Origin: Alternaria dauci
Lineage: Eukaryota; Ascomycota; Dothideomycetes; Pleosporales; Pleosporaceae
Assembly: GCF_042100115.1 (NCBI RefSeq)
Contig: NC_091275.1
Location: 1,612,001 to 1,676,000 of the forward strand
Reading direction: 5' to 3'
Length of the DNA stretch: 64,000 bases
Shown here: one piece after another, positions 46,418-59,011 of the stretch
Layout: every line of letters starts with the position of its first letter
Numbering within the stretch: the first letter of the stretch is position 1
Notes under the pieces: model-generated
The model's database searches: none
What the model was told of the DNA's origin: nothing
The model's input: only the letters and a program-made list of their open reading frames with translations
Translations under genes and position numbers: made by a program

Positions 46418-47385
46418 TTTAGAAAGAGACCGCCATGTTTGAATTTCCGTCGCCATGTCTTCTTTCCCTTTGATTCATTGGCACATTTACGAGCTGTTCA
46501 TGCGGTTTAGGACATATGCGCGGTTTCTCTCTTTGCTTCACAAATCTCTGTCATGTCTCCATGGCTAATCGTTTTGGCTGTGTGCGCGTCGTCATCGCTT
46601 TTTACGGTTTGTTTCTTTGTATCTATTCGCTTTTTGCCGCGTGCGGCGTTGCGTTGGCGCTTGCCACAATCTTCAGCTCCTTGTAGCGTCGCACCCAAGC
46701 TGTGGCGATTCTTCATGCACTGCCATCCCTCCTATTACATATCGTGTCTATCTCACCGCTTCTTCGCATCTGCTTGTTGTTGTTCAACACGATTGATAAT
46801 GATGAGCGCTGGTGTGCCATCTCGCTTTTGACTTTCTCATCGTCATCCACCCTTGTTCATTACCTAGCATCTATCTATCTATATAATATCACAATTATCC
46901 GGTAGCTACTCAGATGTGTACACGATCCCAGTATAGAGTGCGTCTGGTGCAGTGGTGTAAGCTGAATGTGCCTTCTCAATGTGTGGTAATCATGTAAACG
47001 CACCTGCTTCGTGGAATCATGTTTGTTTACTGAACACCATCACACTTCCTACGGCGACAAACGCTCAGAGATACAACAAAGAATTGAAGTGAACGGCAAC
47101 AGTCACGACGTAATGATGTGCACCAACGACAGACACAAATGTTGCGCGCAAACAACCAAGCTCATCTTGATGTCGCAACTCCGAGAAACATGTTTCATCA
47201 GCAGGCCAGAAGAAAAAAAATTTGGCTATTTAATCGTACCTAGATTACGGTCCATGGTAGCTCTGCCTTGAGCGACGCTGCAGATTGACTCTCGATCTTC
47301 CTTACGTATACGGCTCCTTTACGCTCGTCTACTCGTCACCTGATCCTGGACACAAGTTTCGATACTCGAAAGCATCGCAATCTCA
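46418..47385. other. Intergenic region
   Basis: Only short frames without similarity. Promoter region of the secreted-protein gene at 47386. Confidence 0.5.
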
Positions 47386-48639
47386 ATGAATTCCCTGGTA
47401 CTAGGCCTGCTATTCGTCGCAGCGTGCGGACATGGCTGTACTCCAATGGAATCTCAACCGGTTGTGACCACGACCAGAAACGCCGTCGAAGGCTACGCCA
47501 CACAGTCTTCGATTCGACAACAAACTACCATGTCTTTGCGCTCAAGCTCGCAGCAGAGCATATCAGGGGACACAGCCAGCATGCTGGCTCATATGCCTAA
47601 TGTTGATCCTAAAGTGGCATGTTGGATTACTCCTTTCTGTGACTCGATCCTCACCGATTTCGCATACTGCTACAACATAACCGGAAATATAACCGATCCC
47701 AACGCGGATGATGGACGGAGCGAGGTATACCAACGCTGTCTTTGCAACGGCAGGGGGGATATGTACAAAGAGTAAGCGTCTGCGCCCCTTTGCTCGCCGC
47801 AGAATCTGCCGCATCTGACGTAAGAAAAACATAGCATCATCTTGAACCACGGGAAAGCTGAAAAAGACAATGTGATGCAGTGCTACGAGTGCATGAAGCA
47901 AGCCGGCGTCGACACCGAAGACGGCAATCAACCTAGCCGGCAGCTGGAGTGGAAGATCCATGACTTTTGCAACACGGAGACTCCGAACCTCTACGACCTG
48001 CTCTCTTCATTCCTGGTCTGGCTCAGGTCAACGAGTGTACCGGTCGACCACGACAACAGATTGGGTGACGTGTCAGCCATACTGACACTTGCCAGTCGCT
48101 TCACGAGTACGAGTGGAATGAATCAAGCTACTAGAACAGTCAGCCTGCCTACAAGCACACCGGGGGATGGGTCGTCCAGTACTCGTACATCCGAAGACGC
48201 AACGCCGACGCAGTATCTACAGCAAGTACCAAAGAACTGGCCTTACACGGCTTATGGCGTAGCGAGAAAGGCTGGCCAGACTACCTCTTACCCGCTGACG
48301 GATTCCAATTCGACGGGCGCAACGATGGCGTGGCTCTACTACAAGGTAGCCTGGAATCCACGACCATTGTTCACGCCGGCATCGGCCGGGAACGCAATGT
48401 ATCAACCGGCACTTCAAGACTGGGTGCCGTCTCTTCTGGATGCAACAACATCTTCGTTTGTTACGGCAACAAGTCCTACGTTGCCCACATTTACGTCCAC
48501 GTCGATACCCATCACGCCTCGGATGATGGTGCCAACGCCCTCTACCGTAGAGCAAGAGAGAAGGCAAGGGGCCGCGACGGAGGGTTTATGGGGTGAGTTA
48601 GAGCGGGCGAGAGAGGCAATTCGACGACATGCAGAATAA
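47386..48639 (+). CDS. Secreted Cys-containing protein of unknown function
   Basis: Two exons, 47386-47771 and 47835-48639, give 396 aa. The start MNSLVLGLLFVAACGHGC is a signal peptide. A region with paired Cys follows: ACWITPFCDS, AYCYNITGNIT, RCLCNGRGD and, after the intron, MQCYECMKQAG and HDFCNTE. Eight Cys in about 120 residues suggest disulfide bonds. The C-terminal ~170 residues are Ser/Thr/Pro-rich and probably O-glycosylated; no GPI signal is clear. I do not recognise the family. It could be a cell-wall or effector-like protein; that is inference from secretion and Cys content only. Confidence 0.75.
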
Positions 48640-48853
48640 GGCAACCAAGAGTTTGCAGCGTGAGACTATTTCGTGTCATGATTACGTATTAACTATACTA
48701 TGTATCAACCTTCCGAATCGAAAGGGTTTCCTGTGTCGACACGGTTTATCCGAGAAACGCCAATCGCATGCCCTATGTACAAGCCCCACGAACAGAGGGG
48801 CTGGTGAAACGTATATACATTACCCGTATCAGTCTTCTTCTTCCATTACATTA

Positions 48854-50456
48854 CTACATCTTGACTTCGGCAACAAGATATGGCCCAATGACACAAATGG
48901 CCGTCCAAACAACCATGGCACTCTCAACGCACAGCGTGTACGGTGCCTTGTAGATTGGCACCTCCTGCAGGCGGACCCAGATGGCGTAGAATGCGACGTA
49001 AAAGAAGTGCCACACGAGCATCCAGGGATGGGTGATGAGGCCAGCCAGCATACCACAAGGTTCACTGACACTCTTGCCGCCGCGGAGGAAGTACTTGAAG
49101 CAGCCCTTCTTGATGAGCTCTAGGTATTGGTTGTTGGCGGCGAAGAGACTGTAGAGAGCCATGGCCAGGATGTTGATGACGGAAGATCCGTTCTTGCGCT
49201 GCCAGTGGAAGGTCGACATGGCGGACAAGACGGCGGATGTATCCTCTAGAGTAGGGATGTTTGCGGGCGAGAGGAGGTTGGAGAGGAGGACTACGTCGTT
49301 GAAAGCCACAGTCATGCCGCCACCTGTGAGGGGATGTCGCATGTTCATGGCATCGCCCAGGACGATGAGTCCGGCCTGCTTTTGCGTCGAAGGAGGCAGG
49401 AAACTGTTTGGCATGGAGCGTAGTTTACCGGCTTCAATGGCCTTGCGGAAGGCGGGTTGGACGCATTCTGGGAGTTGGGGCAGGGCGACGTTGAGCATGT
49501 GGTTCTTGACACCTCCGTTCTTGGGGCTGGCCGAGGGCAGGTTCTCGGGTATGTCGACGAGGATGCGGGTTTCGTGGGTGCCGATCTGGTAGATGAGGAT
49601 TGGAGGCGCGTCGCCGAGGATGACGTGACCGTGGTTTGGCATTGGGAGTTGAGCGTCGATCATTTCGAGCCCCCAGAACTTGCTGCGTACTTGAGGCTGG
49701 TGGGGGATGAATTCTTTGCGGAACTTGGAGGCGTAGCCGTCTGCTACGAGGGTAATGGCACCAAAGTAGTAGTCTTGCTCCCCGGCGGTCTTGGACGATA
49801 CACCCACGACTTGGTTTGTGTAGTCGCTCTTGACCACGGATTCGACGGTAGTTTCAACGACGGTGACATTGGGCGTGGCCTTTGCCTTTGCACGTAGCTT
49901 GGAGATGAATCGGCCGTGGTGGAAGGATCGTCCTTCGGGTGCTCGCGAGGGGCTGGATGTGACGAGGTTGTCGGGGTAAGGGATGTGGACATGTTCCTTG
50001 CCGTAGAGGATCTGGTAGCCGTAGCAGGGAATGGCGTCAATGTCGTCGAGGCAATCTGTAGCGCCCATGTCAGCATTTCGTTGTCGAAGTCGACATGGAA
50101 TAGGAAGCCATACCCCTCATGCCCAGCTTCTCCAGAGCCTTGACGCCGCCAGGCTGCAGCAGCTCGCCTACAATGCGATCCGGCTCCTTGAGGCTCTTCT
50201 CGAGCAGTATTACGCTTCTGCCCTGCTTGCCGAATGCGACGGCCGCTGCGCATCCAAGAATGCCAGCGCCGACAATGACGACATCGGCCTCGTGGTGTAC
50301 GCGCCGCCTCTCTTCGCGGTAGTCGTTTGTTCGTGTGGATTCGGCCGTGGGTACGGATTGCGTCGATGTGGTTCGCTGCCGAAGCTGTGGGGACGGCGAT
50401 GCAGAAACTCCAGGCGGCAGCTCTGCGAGCTTGGTGCCAGAGAACATTGTGAGCAT
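48854..50456 (-). CDS. erg1: Squalene epoxidase (monooxygenase), ergosterol pathway
   Basis: Two exons, complement of 48854-50055 and 50114-50456, give 514 aa. The open frame extends upstream without ATG; the first ATG is at 50456, with a second three codons later. Squalene epoxidase converts squalene to 2,3-oxidosqualene in the ER or lipid droplets using FAD and NADPH. The FAD site is DVVIVGAGILGCAAAVAFG with the downstream LLEKS and GELLQPGGVKALEKLG motifs. The second FAD block is LIVLGDAMNMRHPLTGGGM, and LVADGYASKFRK lies between. Two hydrophobic C-terminal segments (MLVWHFFYVAFYAIWVRL; VVWTAICVIGPYLVA) anchor it. Residue order, length and motifs match fungal Erg1, the target of allylamine antifungals. 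Confidence 0.96.
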
Positions 50457-51540
50457 GGCTGCGGTTGCTAGGGGGGTCTGTTGAGAGACCCAATCGAATG
50501 GTGCTAGTTTGTTTGTTTGTGCGGGAGAAGGCCCAAGACAATGGCTTTGGAAATGAGTGGGGGTGGTTGATGCGAATGCGATGGAGATGAAGAGTAGTGG
50601 AGATGGGCGCTCAATCAGCCTCGCCAAAACGTCACACGGCCAGAGAGAGGAGAAGTGAAGGCGACGCGACGTCAAGACTCGTGTTGATGCAGGGTCCAGC
50701 AGGCCAGGCACGCAGTCTTGGAGACAAATCCGAGTGGCGACCTCACGATCTTAAGCCGCGAGATTGGTGACAGGGATCGCCCTCACCGCCACGCCCACGC
50801 CCAGTTCTGCCAGGGGCACGCCTTCGCCGCCTGTGCGACATGGCGTGAACATCATCTCATCGCAACCCATCCGCTCTCCGTTTTTACTCGAACCACTCCG
50901 TCTGCCTGTCTGTGGCATGTCGGTGCTTGAAGGTTTTTCCTTCCTGTCGTGAGCCGCGCTTTCTGCTGCTTTACCAGCTCGCCGTACCTGCATATCGTCC
51001 CATGTTCGGCTCCGAGCTACCACACTTTTAAACTCTTCACTCACATATCATCATCGTCATTCACATTTAGCTGATGGCTCCAAGTACCTTTTCATGTCAC
51101 GCACACTTGATCATTTCAGAATTGAACATCTCCTCTTTCGGAATGTATATACGAAAAGCCCTGCATGAGCAGCGCCGCGTACGCAAAGGTACTCTAATAG
51201 AAATTACGAATAGAGCTAGTAGATGGTGTAGCGTGCTGTAGTGTGTAGTGACTATCTGGCAGTAATGCAAATAACATGCGTCTCGTCGTGGTAAACTCTA
51301 CACCTGTTTTCCCCCTTGCGTACGCCAGTCCGGCCCATCATCGAACCGTCTAAGCCATTGTTCCGTCGTCAGCGCGTCCGAGGCAATCCGTCCAGGTGAA
51401 GAAAAGATAGAAAGGAAAGAAAAAGAAAGTCGAAATCTATGCACGGGTGCATGTCAAATCCCACATCAAACGCCTCGCCAATGAAACATGGCCCCTGTGC
51501 GAATGGACAAAGGCCTGTTTGTATGTACAGTTGGGTTCAT
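50457..51540. other. erg1 upstream region
   Basis: Promoter region of the minus-strand erg1 and 3' flank of the gene at 51541. It contains one TCGTATA heptamer on the minus strand, listed separately. No gene recognised. Confidence 0.5.
51148..51154 (-). promoter_or_regulatory. Possible sterol regulatory element core upstream of erg1
   Basis: The minus strand reads TCGTATA, the core bound by yeast Upc2/Ecm22, about 690 nt before the erg1 start. A single 7-mer arises by chance roughly once in eight kb on both strands, and filamentous fungi mainly use SREBP-type control of sterol genes, so support is weak. Confidence 0.2.
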
Positions 51541-53093
51541 CTAATAGGCAGCGCCGGGGTTCGGGTTGGGAGGAAACATGGGCGACGCCATGGGGGTATC
51601 GACCTCCATGATGGTCGACTGCCTTTCAGCATATTGTTTCTTGACATCGACAGTCTGGGCTGGGCCAATGTGTGAATTGCGATAGTATGCCTCGTAGAAC
51701 TCGCTCAGTCGCGCGTCCTTGGCTCCCTGACCCGGAGCGAACAGAGTGCTTGCGAGGCTGGGACGACGCTCCGCCTCATCGTCAGTCGACCCCAGGATGG
51801 AAGTGTGACCAGACTCGACTGTTGACGTGGCCGAGGCTGAGCGCTGTGCCTGTTGCTTTTGCCAAGTCTGAGTGTACGAATCTTGTTGTGGCGCATCCTC
51901 CTGAGAAGCTTGGTATGCTTGGAAAGTGCTTAGCCGGTTGCCGCTGCTGTAGATGCTGCTCGCATCGCTTCCGTCTCGTTCATGGCGTGGCGAGTAGGCT
52001 CGTGCCTGTAGTTGGATTTGGGGATGTTCAGGCGATGAAGGCTCAGAGTCTTGCAATAAAAGTTAGGGATGGCCCGATATATATCTACTAAATGCTAAAA
52101 GTACAACAAACAAAACAACGCACCGGGAGATTGTGTTACCTACTCGGCTCGTGGATCTGCACCCGAGGGTAATCGTACTCGGGCGACGGAGAGCGCGACT
52201 CTTTCCTCAATGCGTGGCCGGGGATAGATGGCAGCTTGGCTGTAGGCGGGTTGTGAGGCGACAGCGGCGTTGGCGACTGGCCAGGCGAGTTGTGGTAAGA
52301 TCCCTGCTGCGACCTGACGCCGTCATCGCCCGTGTGGTGTGAGACAGTGAGAGCAGGCGCAGAATGCTGATGGTTAAGGTCGGCGGGTGACATGGATCGC
52401 GGAGATGTAAAGCCCTCGCTGTCGCTGTCGGAGCCGCCAAAAGTTGGAGAAGGAGGACCACGCGGGTGGCCAGGCGAAGGAGGAACTTGGAGAGACATGT
52501 CAACAGCACCGTTGTGGTTGCGTCTTCCACTAAGCTCGGCCTCGGAGGGACGGAGCTTCATTGTGGGTGGAGAAACTCGTTGTGCGTTGGGTTCCTTGGT
52601 AGCGTTGAGGTTCAGGCTGAGCATGCTATTGTTGGCGGATTGTCCCTTCATGAGTGGCGAGTTGACACTGCCTCCGACCAAGGTGCTGGTGCTCATCGTT
52701 GGGTTGTCGCCCATGACAGATCCTGCTCTTGACGTGGGTCGCGATTGAGCAACACCAGCATAGAAACCAGCCTCAATGGCACGGATACCGAACAGATCGC
52801 CCTCATCCTTCTCACGCTGGTTCAGTTCAACAGTGTCCTCCTTGGGTCCAGCCTCTAGCTCAGTTTGTTTCGCCTTCTTCAACCTTGCTATCGTTAGTTC
52901 ACGTAGCCCTCACGGTAACATGGCCACTTACTTCTGACGGTTGAACATCACTTTGATGAATCCAGCAAGGATAGTGAGAACCAACAGTGACAGGAAGACG
53001 ACACTTTTCGAGATTAGTCTTGGTCTACCAAAGTATCTTGGAAACCTACATGTACTTGTACGCCAGGTCCAAGTTTCCAAACCAGTTCGACAT
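51541..53093 (-). CDS. Single-pass membrane protein with long disordered tail, function unknown
   Basis: Four exons, complement of 51541-52049, 52144-52883, 52932-53003 and 53050-53093, give 454 aa. The first exon encodes MSNWFGNLDLAYKY; the second encodes one transmembrane helix (VVFLSLLVLTILAGFIKVMF). A basic NRQKLKKAK stop-transfer stretch follows, then about 410 residues rich in Ser, Pro and Gln with many phosphorylation-like SP/TP sites (SPPTMKLRPSEAEL, PSPGHPRGPPSPTFGG). This layout suggests a type III or signal-anchor protein with a cytosolic regulatory tail. I do not recognise a characterised homolog. The short first exons join in frame with good splice sites, which supports reality of the model. 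Confidence 0.78.
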
Positions 53094-55578
53094 TTTGGCG
53101 GATAGTGCTTTTGAGCAGGATTAATCGTTTGTCGAGTATATGTGGTCGTTACAATTGGGGTCGGCTAAAGAAAGTCCCGGTCGGTGCGGTTGTTGATGCT
53201 TATCGTCGTAGAGATTGTGAATGAGTGTCGGATCAAAGCAGAGGATATCCTGTTCCGGAAGGCGTAGTACGGGACGGTGTTATGAACGAAAGGACGTGTA
53301 TACAAGATACACACTAGGGAGTGACTGGGATTGCAGGTCCTTGGAGGAGCGAGGCAAGACGAGCAGAGCAGCGGGGGATGAAGAGTAAAAGAGTGTAGCT
53401 TGGACAGGCGCGCGCTGACAGCTCCAGTAGCATGGCGCTATCCATACGACGTCGGTACGCATGGTTAAGATCTAAAAGCGGAGGCGACCGCCTAGGTTCT
53501 GGAGCCTGCACCTCAAGCGAGTCTCGAGACCAATCAAAGTCAGCACGGTGCCATAAACGGAAGGCTGATTCAGGTGGACTAACGAATTTAGTTGTGGTTT
53601 TGTTTGAGGGCGTCGTGATCCGGCACGCCCATGCAGCCTCAGCCCTGCTCTCGTGTCAGTGCCCTACGAAAAATTCGAAAGAGCTCTGTTCGTTGACAGT
53701 CTGGTCGCTCGTACAGCGTAATGACCACGACCGTCTGCCGACAGCGATATGTCGTCTTGTATTGCGCAGCAGTGCAGCGTGCGTACAGGAGGCAGCGCTT
53801 CAGAGGCTGGCCTTGGCTGGCGACTGCATCGGCAGTGGCAGCCTCCAAGCAGCCAGCGCCTGTGACGGCACAGTTGTGGCGCATCAGCCATCGAGCCATC
53901 GAGCCCGTGTCGTGTGTTGACGGTTCACCAAGGCATGATTCGCCTCTCGTCCCGACGAGCCCCTGACGGCGAGTATGGACTGCGAGAGGAACAGGAATGG
54001 CGGCTGTTCAGGCGGCCCATGTTGCCCCACTCTTTTGTGCTTGGCAGGGGAAAGGGACCCTAGGCTGGACATGGCGCTTGAGCAACTGGCCCCTGCACAT
54101 GCTTTTTTCAGCTCAGCGAGCCCGACACCCACGCGCGGCATCCTTTTCTCGCTTTCTCGCCGTGCGATGGCCATCTCCCGGAGTCCCTCCGCTTGCTGTA
54201 ATTTCCCGGAGCCCGGCAGCAATTGCTGAGGGTGATTATCGATTTCGTACCTCCACTTCCGCGACATCAACATACTTTGTCTGGCGGCCGCCGTTGACAT
54301 CAAGGCCACGAACACCCAAGGCGCGCAAGATGCAAGCGAGCAGCAGATGCAGGGCCGCTGCTGCAGTCAATCCCACGCTTGCTCTGAACGATGCGTGACA
54401 GGAGTAGAACCTGTCGCACCAGGATGCAATCGGCCAGCGTCCGCGAAGACGAAACGTTTCGTTACTCGCTTCTGACTCCTTCAGCGGCGCGGTAGCTTCT
54501 CTCACGACCGATGCATGTAGAGGATCACAACCTTGCTCCGCGGCATAGCGAGTACGATGTGGTGCCCGTAAGCACGCCGTTTGCCGACTTCCGCTTACAT
54601 GCGCTCTGCCACTCCCAACAGACAGCGAGCACGAAACAGCACACGTTTGTGCAACTGGGCGGACCGCGGCCACTGTCCAGCGTTGAGGTTTGAGAAGCCT
54701 TCAAATTTGTACGGTGACCGTTGGCGGAAAAAGGTTCATCATTGGCTTGGCAGGCCCTCGAGTTGGGCGGGTCCACGGTAGTTATCCACCTCGTACTTTT
54801 TTTCGCGCCGGCCACGCCGCCATGCCTATAGTGTGCGGCTTAAGGACCAAACTCATCTTACCCCGTCATGCGAAAAGGGATACAGTGCCACATAGGAGTT
54901 TTCGGTTTTTTGAACATGTCGCCTATTGCCCAGCCAAGGACCAATTGTAGGCACCTGGCGAGGTGTCCGTCGCGCTATCGATTGTAACCTCCCGTCTGCG
55001 GCTGCATGACCTGGACATGCTCTGCGTGATTGTGTCATAGGGAGCGTCGGTCCCATCATCGTCATATAGGTCACGCGCTTCCCCTGTGTCTTTCTGCAGA
55101 TCATGCCAAGATTCCACTCGTACTTGCTTCCTACCTAGTGAGAGCCGCAGAGTAGCTTCCTATGCGATGCGCATGGTGAGTCCTGAGATCCAGAAAGCAG
55201 GTGTCCAGGCCTTTCCCGACTTTGCGACAGTCAAATCTCGTCTTGTGCATGAAGCCAAGCAAAGAGCATACATTTCTCCTGCCTGGCCTACCACTGTCTG
55301 CGCAGACAACTAGAAATGCTCGGCAGGAAGTCTGTCGGGAACGACTGTTGACATCTGTGATTCTCTAGCAAGTAGCGCAGGCAGACTGTACTCCAGGGGT
55401 CCTTGACAATTGGGTTGAGGTTGTTGGGTGTGGGTCTTGGCGGCCCGTGGCGATGTATTGCGTCATACACGTTCTGTCCAGCGGCCACCCTTTGAAAGGA
55501 CGCTCCTTGCATAGCTTCAACACTACGTAGCACGAAACCGCCAAGCAGCCCGGTCTACTCCAAATCATATTCACTATC
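53094..55578. other. Gene-poor 2.5-kb intergenic region
   Basis: Divergent region between the membrane-protein gene and the Nudix gene. Overlapping frames on both strands (for example 53432-53920 plus, 53884-54315 minus) show no domain and biased composition. No repeat or RNA gene recognised. Confidence 0.5.
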
Positions 55579-56627
55579 ATGGCCTCACAAGACAAATCTT
55601 CCGACAACTCCAAAGTGATCAAAACCGAGCCCCTGGACAACAAAGACGCCAAATGGGCGACGCTCGTGAAGTAAGTATCTAGCCAATGTCGCCCACGCAC
55701 GTGCTCGTATTTTGTTGTGTTACTACCCAATGCTACGAGTTTCGAAGCTCAAAGAGCGCTTGCATTGAGCTAAAAGAAACAATAACCCACCATTCTGCGT
55801 CAAAAATCAATTGACAGTCCCTAGAATCACCTACACTGATCCCAACGGTATTGAGCGCACATGGGAGTCTGGGGAGCGTCTCACTCGACCCAAGGGATCC
55901 GAAATCGATGGCGTCGGTGTTGCAGCAATTCTTCAAGACGCTGAGAATCCTAATGACGAGCCTCGGATTATCCTCCAAAAGCAATGGCGCCCACCAGTCA
56001 ATGCGACCGTCATAGAAGTTCCCGCTGGCTTAATAGATCCCGATGAAAGTCCAGAGACGTGCGCCATCCGCGAGCTGAAGGAGGAGACAGGGTACATTGG
56101 AGAACTCGTGTCGGATAAGACTGTGAGCGAGCTCTTCTTCTGCTGATGGAGCTTGGATTGACTCTAGGTCCTGCGTCTAGTTCCAGGTTACCCCCATCAT
56201 GTTCAACGGTGAGTGAAAATCTCTAATAGCGCTCAGCATCCTTTGAGTCTTGCGTCTTGCCCATGCTAGCCTCCTCGTGGTAAAGTTACATGTGAAGCGC
56301 ATGTTGCGTTCACCATTTATCATCGCATCCACCAAATCACCATGATTGCTCACTGTTTCAGCTTTGCATACTAATATTCGTCTAGATCCTGGTTTCTGCA
56401 ATACCAACCTCAGGATGATTCACGTCACGGTAGACATGTCTCGGCCGGAGAATCAGAACCCACAGCCAGAGCTCGAAGAGAACGAATTCATAGAGACATT
56501 TTCTGTTCCATTAAAAGACCTCTATGATGAATGTATCAAATTCGCGGAGCAAGGATATGTCATCGATGCAAGAGTGGGTACGCTGGCGGAAGGGATAGAG
56601 TTCGCAAAGAGATGGAAGTTGGCCTGA
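55579..56627 (+). CDS. ADP-sugar pyrophosphatase, Nudix family (Ysa1-like)
   Basis: Four exons, 55579-55670, 55825-56122, 56187-56208 and 56386-56627, give 217 aa. Exon 3 is only 22 nt and encodes VTPIMFN plus one base. The Nudix box runs GLIDPDESPETCAIRELKEE and then TGYIGE, matching Gx5Ex7REUxEEx2 with the metal-binding glutamates present. The N-terminal ITYTDPNGIERTWESGERLT and the QKQWRPPVNATVIEVPAG lead-in match Ysa1/NUDT5-type ADP-ribose pyrophosphatases. The C-terminal half has NDPGFCNTNLRMIHVTVDM. The enzyme removes ADP-ribose and related sugars in the cytosol or mitochondria. For intron 2, an acceptor six nt upstream would add FQ; the shorter form aligns better with the family. Confidence 0.92.
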
Positions 56628-57309
56628 CAATCCGGAAAGACCGCAGAGTCCTTTCATCTACGACGCACCAATATTAATAAGTAGATGTCCGTGGACACTA
56701 TCATGCAGGTGCAGATATTCGACAGCCTCTTGCTGCACCAACAAGTTCGGCCCCAGCTTTCTCTCCTAGCCTGCATAATACGGTACAATAGCATAGCGGC
56801 ATCCCTCGGATACCCTTACTACCCTCGATCTCGCCTGATCTTGGTGTATGTCTATTGGCCGGATGCCTGATTTGTTGGCCTGTCACTAACTGCATTGTAC
56901 CATTGTCCGATGTCCAGATTCCGCAATCTACGCCACATCAACGGCTGGTTCGCTTATCCCCGCACCGATTCCACGGCTATAGCATCGCTTAGTCTAGCGG
57001 GTAGCCACCGAAATATGATCTATTACTTACACGTACAGAGTTTCCGTTCGTCCTGCGTTTGAGCCGTACTCCTACATAGATAGGCCTATCGCAAAGCTCG
57101 TTAATGTCGGCTGCTGCTGGAAGGGCCTCCATCTACAAACTTTATGTGACCTGCCACCGGTTGTGCGTACCGAAGGCGGGTAAGTTCTGACACCAACGAG
57201 CCGATGGCTTGCCTCATATCCATTAAATCGGCCATCTTCTTGAAGTATCGTGAGCATGTTGCACTGCATCAATGTTTTTTTGTATGATTGATACCCAATT
57301 CACACCACA
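56628..57309. other. Intergenic region
   Basis: 3' flank of the Nudix gene and promoter region of the SAT4 gene. No gene recognised. Confidence 0.5.
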
Positions 57310-58598
57310 ATGGGTCAGGTAACCCAAGACATTTGCGTAGGAGTTTCTGCGGCTCTGACTATACTTTCAAGTAAGCAAAGATCAGGCGCCTGAGCTCGTC
57401 TTTGTGCTAACCCTCATCAGTTATCTGTGTCGCTCTCCGACTCTACACCCGTACTTTAATTGTGCGAAATATAGGCAAAGATGACTATGCTATGGTGTTC
57501 GCACTCGTACGTCAATACACTTACCTTCTGCTCATTGTCTAACTCCAGCAGCTGTTCACCGTCGCTTATCTTGTCGCCATTTTCATCTTGCGCGATAATG
57601 GTATGGGCTTCAGTGGCAAGGTTCTGGAGCTCAGGCAGATGTTGAACCAAATCCAGGCGACACTGGCGATTGAGATTGTCTACTATCTCATCATCAACGC
57701 TATCAAAATCTCGATTTTGTTCTTCTACCTACGCATCGGTCAGTTTCGTTTCTTCTAACAAGGGGACATTGCTAAAGAGTTCCACAGCCGTCGAGAAAAG
57801 ATTCGAGTACCTTTGCAAAGTCACAATCTACTTCCTAGTCGCCTTCGGTGTCATCTGCGTGATTGTATGTCTGGCACAGTGTGTTCCACTACACAAGATG
57901 TGGGACTTGGCTGGTCAGGTTCCAGGCCAATGTATCAATGCGACAGCGTTTTTCTACAGTAGGTGTACCAATTCCTTATCTAGTCAATTTTTCTAACCAT
58001 CTTTCCAGCAACAAGCGCTATCAACATTATCGCCGATATATGGATTCTGCTTCTTCCTATAACTACGCTGCTCAAAGTTCAGCGCCCAAGACGAGAAAAG
58101 TTCGCTCTTGTGATCATTTTCAGTCTCGGCGCATTCAGCTGCATCGCATCGATCGTGCGCCTCTACTCAGTTGGCGTTTACACGGAATCCAAGGATCCTT
58201 TTTTCGACAGCGTACCCATCAACGTATGGAGCATGGTTGAAATCAACGTAGGCATCCTCTGTGCCTCTATTCCCGCCACCAAAGCCCTCTTCAGCAAAGC
58301 GCAGAGACATCGCACGCAAAACGGCTCGTATCAGTACCACAGTCGCGAACGCAGCATCATCAAAAGCTATGGCCATGGCAGCGGGAAAAGCAACAGCAAC
58401 GACAATGTGCATGAGGGAATCGCCAAGGGCCCCACCGGAGTCGTTATCCAGAACGAGCCGTACGAGCTGAAGAATGTGGAAAGTGGGGAGTACCAACCGT
58501 TTGACACGAGAAAGCAGAATGGTGGCGGTGGGGCATGGCGCGTTCCTGACTCGGATGTGGACGAACAGCGCCTTGTATGGCCAGAGAGCAGAGTTTAG
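57310..58598 (+). CDS. SAT4/rhodopsin-domain fungal integral membrane protein
   Basis: Five exons, 57310-57370, 57421-57506, 57549-57738, 57788-57958 and 58009-58598, give 365 aa. The family D-D signature is IGKDDYAMVFAL. Seven helices are visible: TLAIEIVYYLIINAIKISIL, FLVAFGVICVIVCLAQCVPL with a loop Cys (PGQCINATAFFY), NIIADIWILLLPITTLLKV, and a last helix with VEINVGILCASIPATKALF. The C-terminal ~100 residues are polar with a Gly/Ser/Asn-rich stretch. SAT4/PTH11-like class without CFEM. The gene lies near the RIP-like element and the decayed dehydrogenase, in the accessory-looking right end of the window. Confidence 0.89.
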
Positions 58599-59011
58599 AG
58601 TTTGAGATTGTAGGTTACAAATCATCCTGTCATGGCCCAGCTATTGTATGCTGCTCCTTCTGTGCTCTACATGACACCTGTGTTGTAAGAATGCGAATCA
58701 GGCGCAATGCCATTTCCAGCATTTCATTTGGCACGAAAAAGGATGTGAGTGGTGGAAAGATTGTTCTGTCAAGGTACCAGGTTCCAGGTTCCTGGTTATG
58801 CGATCGTTGCCTAGACGTTTGACTTATTCCTCGGAAATCAGGCGTGCTGCAGCCATCGACTTCCCGTGTACAGTATGGTGTCATTAGCGTATGCAGGAAC
58901 CGGGTAAGCTACTGCAATCGGTAACATCCGGTAAATGGTGACATTCCGAGGTCGTGAGCGATGTCAATGTCTGCGGGAAGTGTGACGGTTCTGCGCTCCG
59001 AGTTCCCCTCT
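58599..59011. other. Intergenic region left of the MITE
   Basis: 3' flank of the SAT4 gene. A CCAGGTTCCAGGTTCCTGG direct/inverted motif lies near 58776-58795. No gene recognised. Confidence 0.4.
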
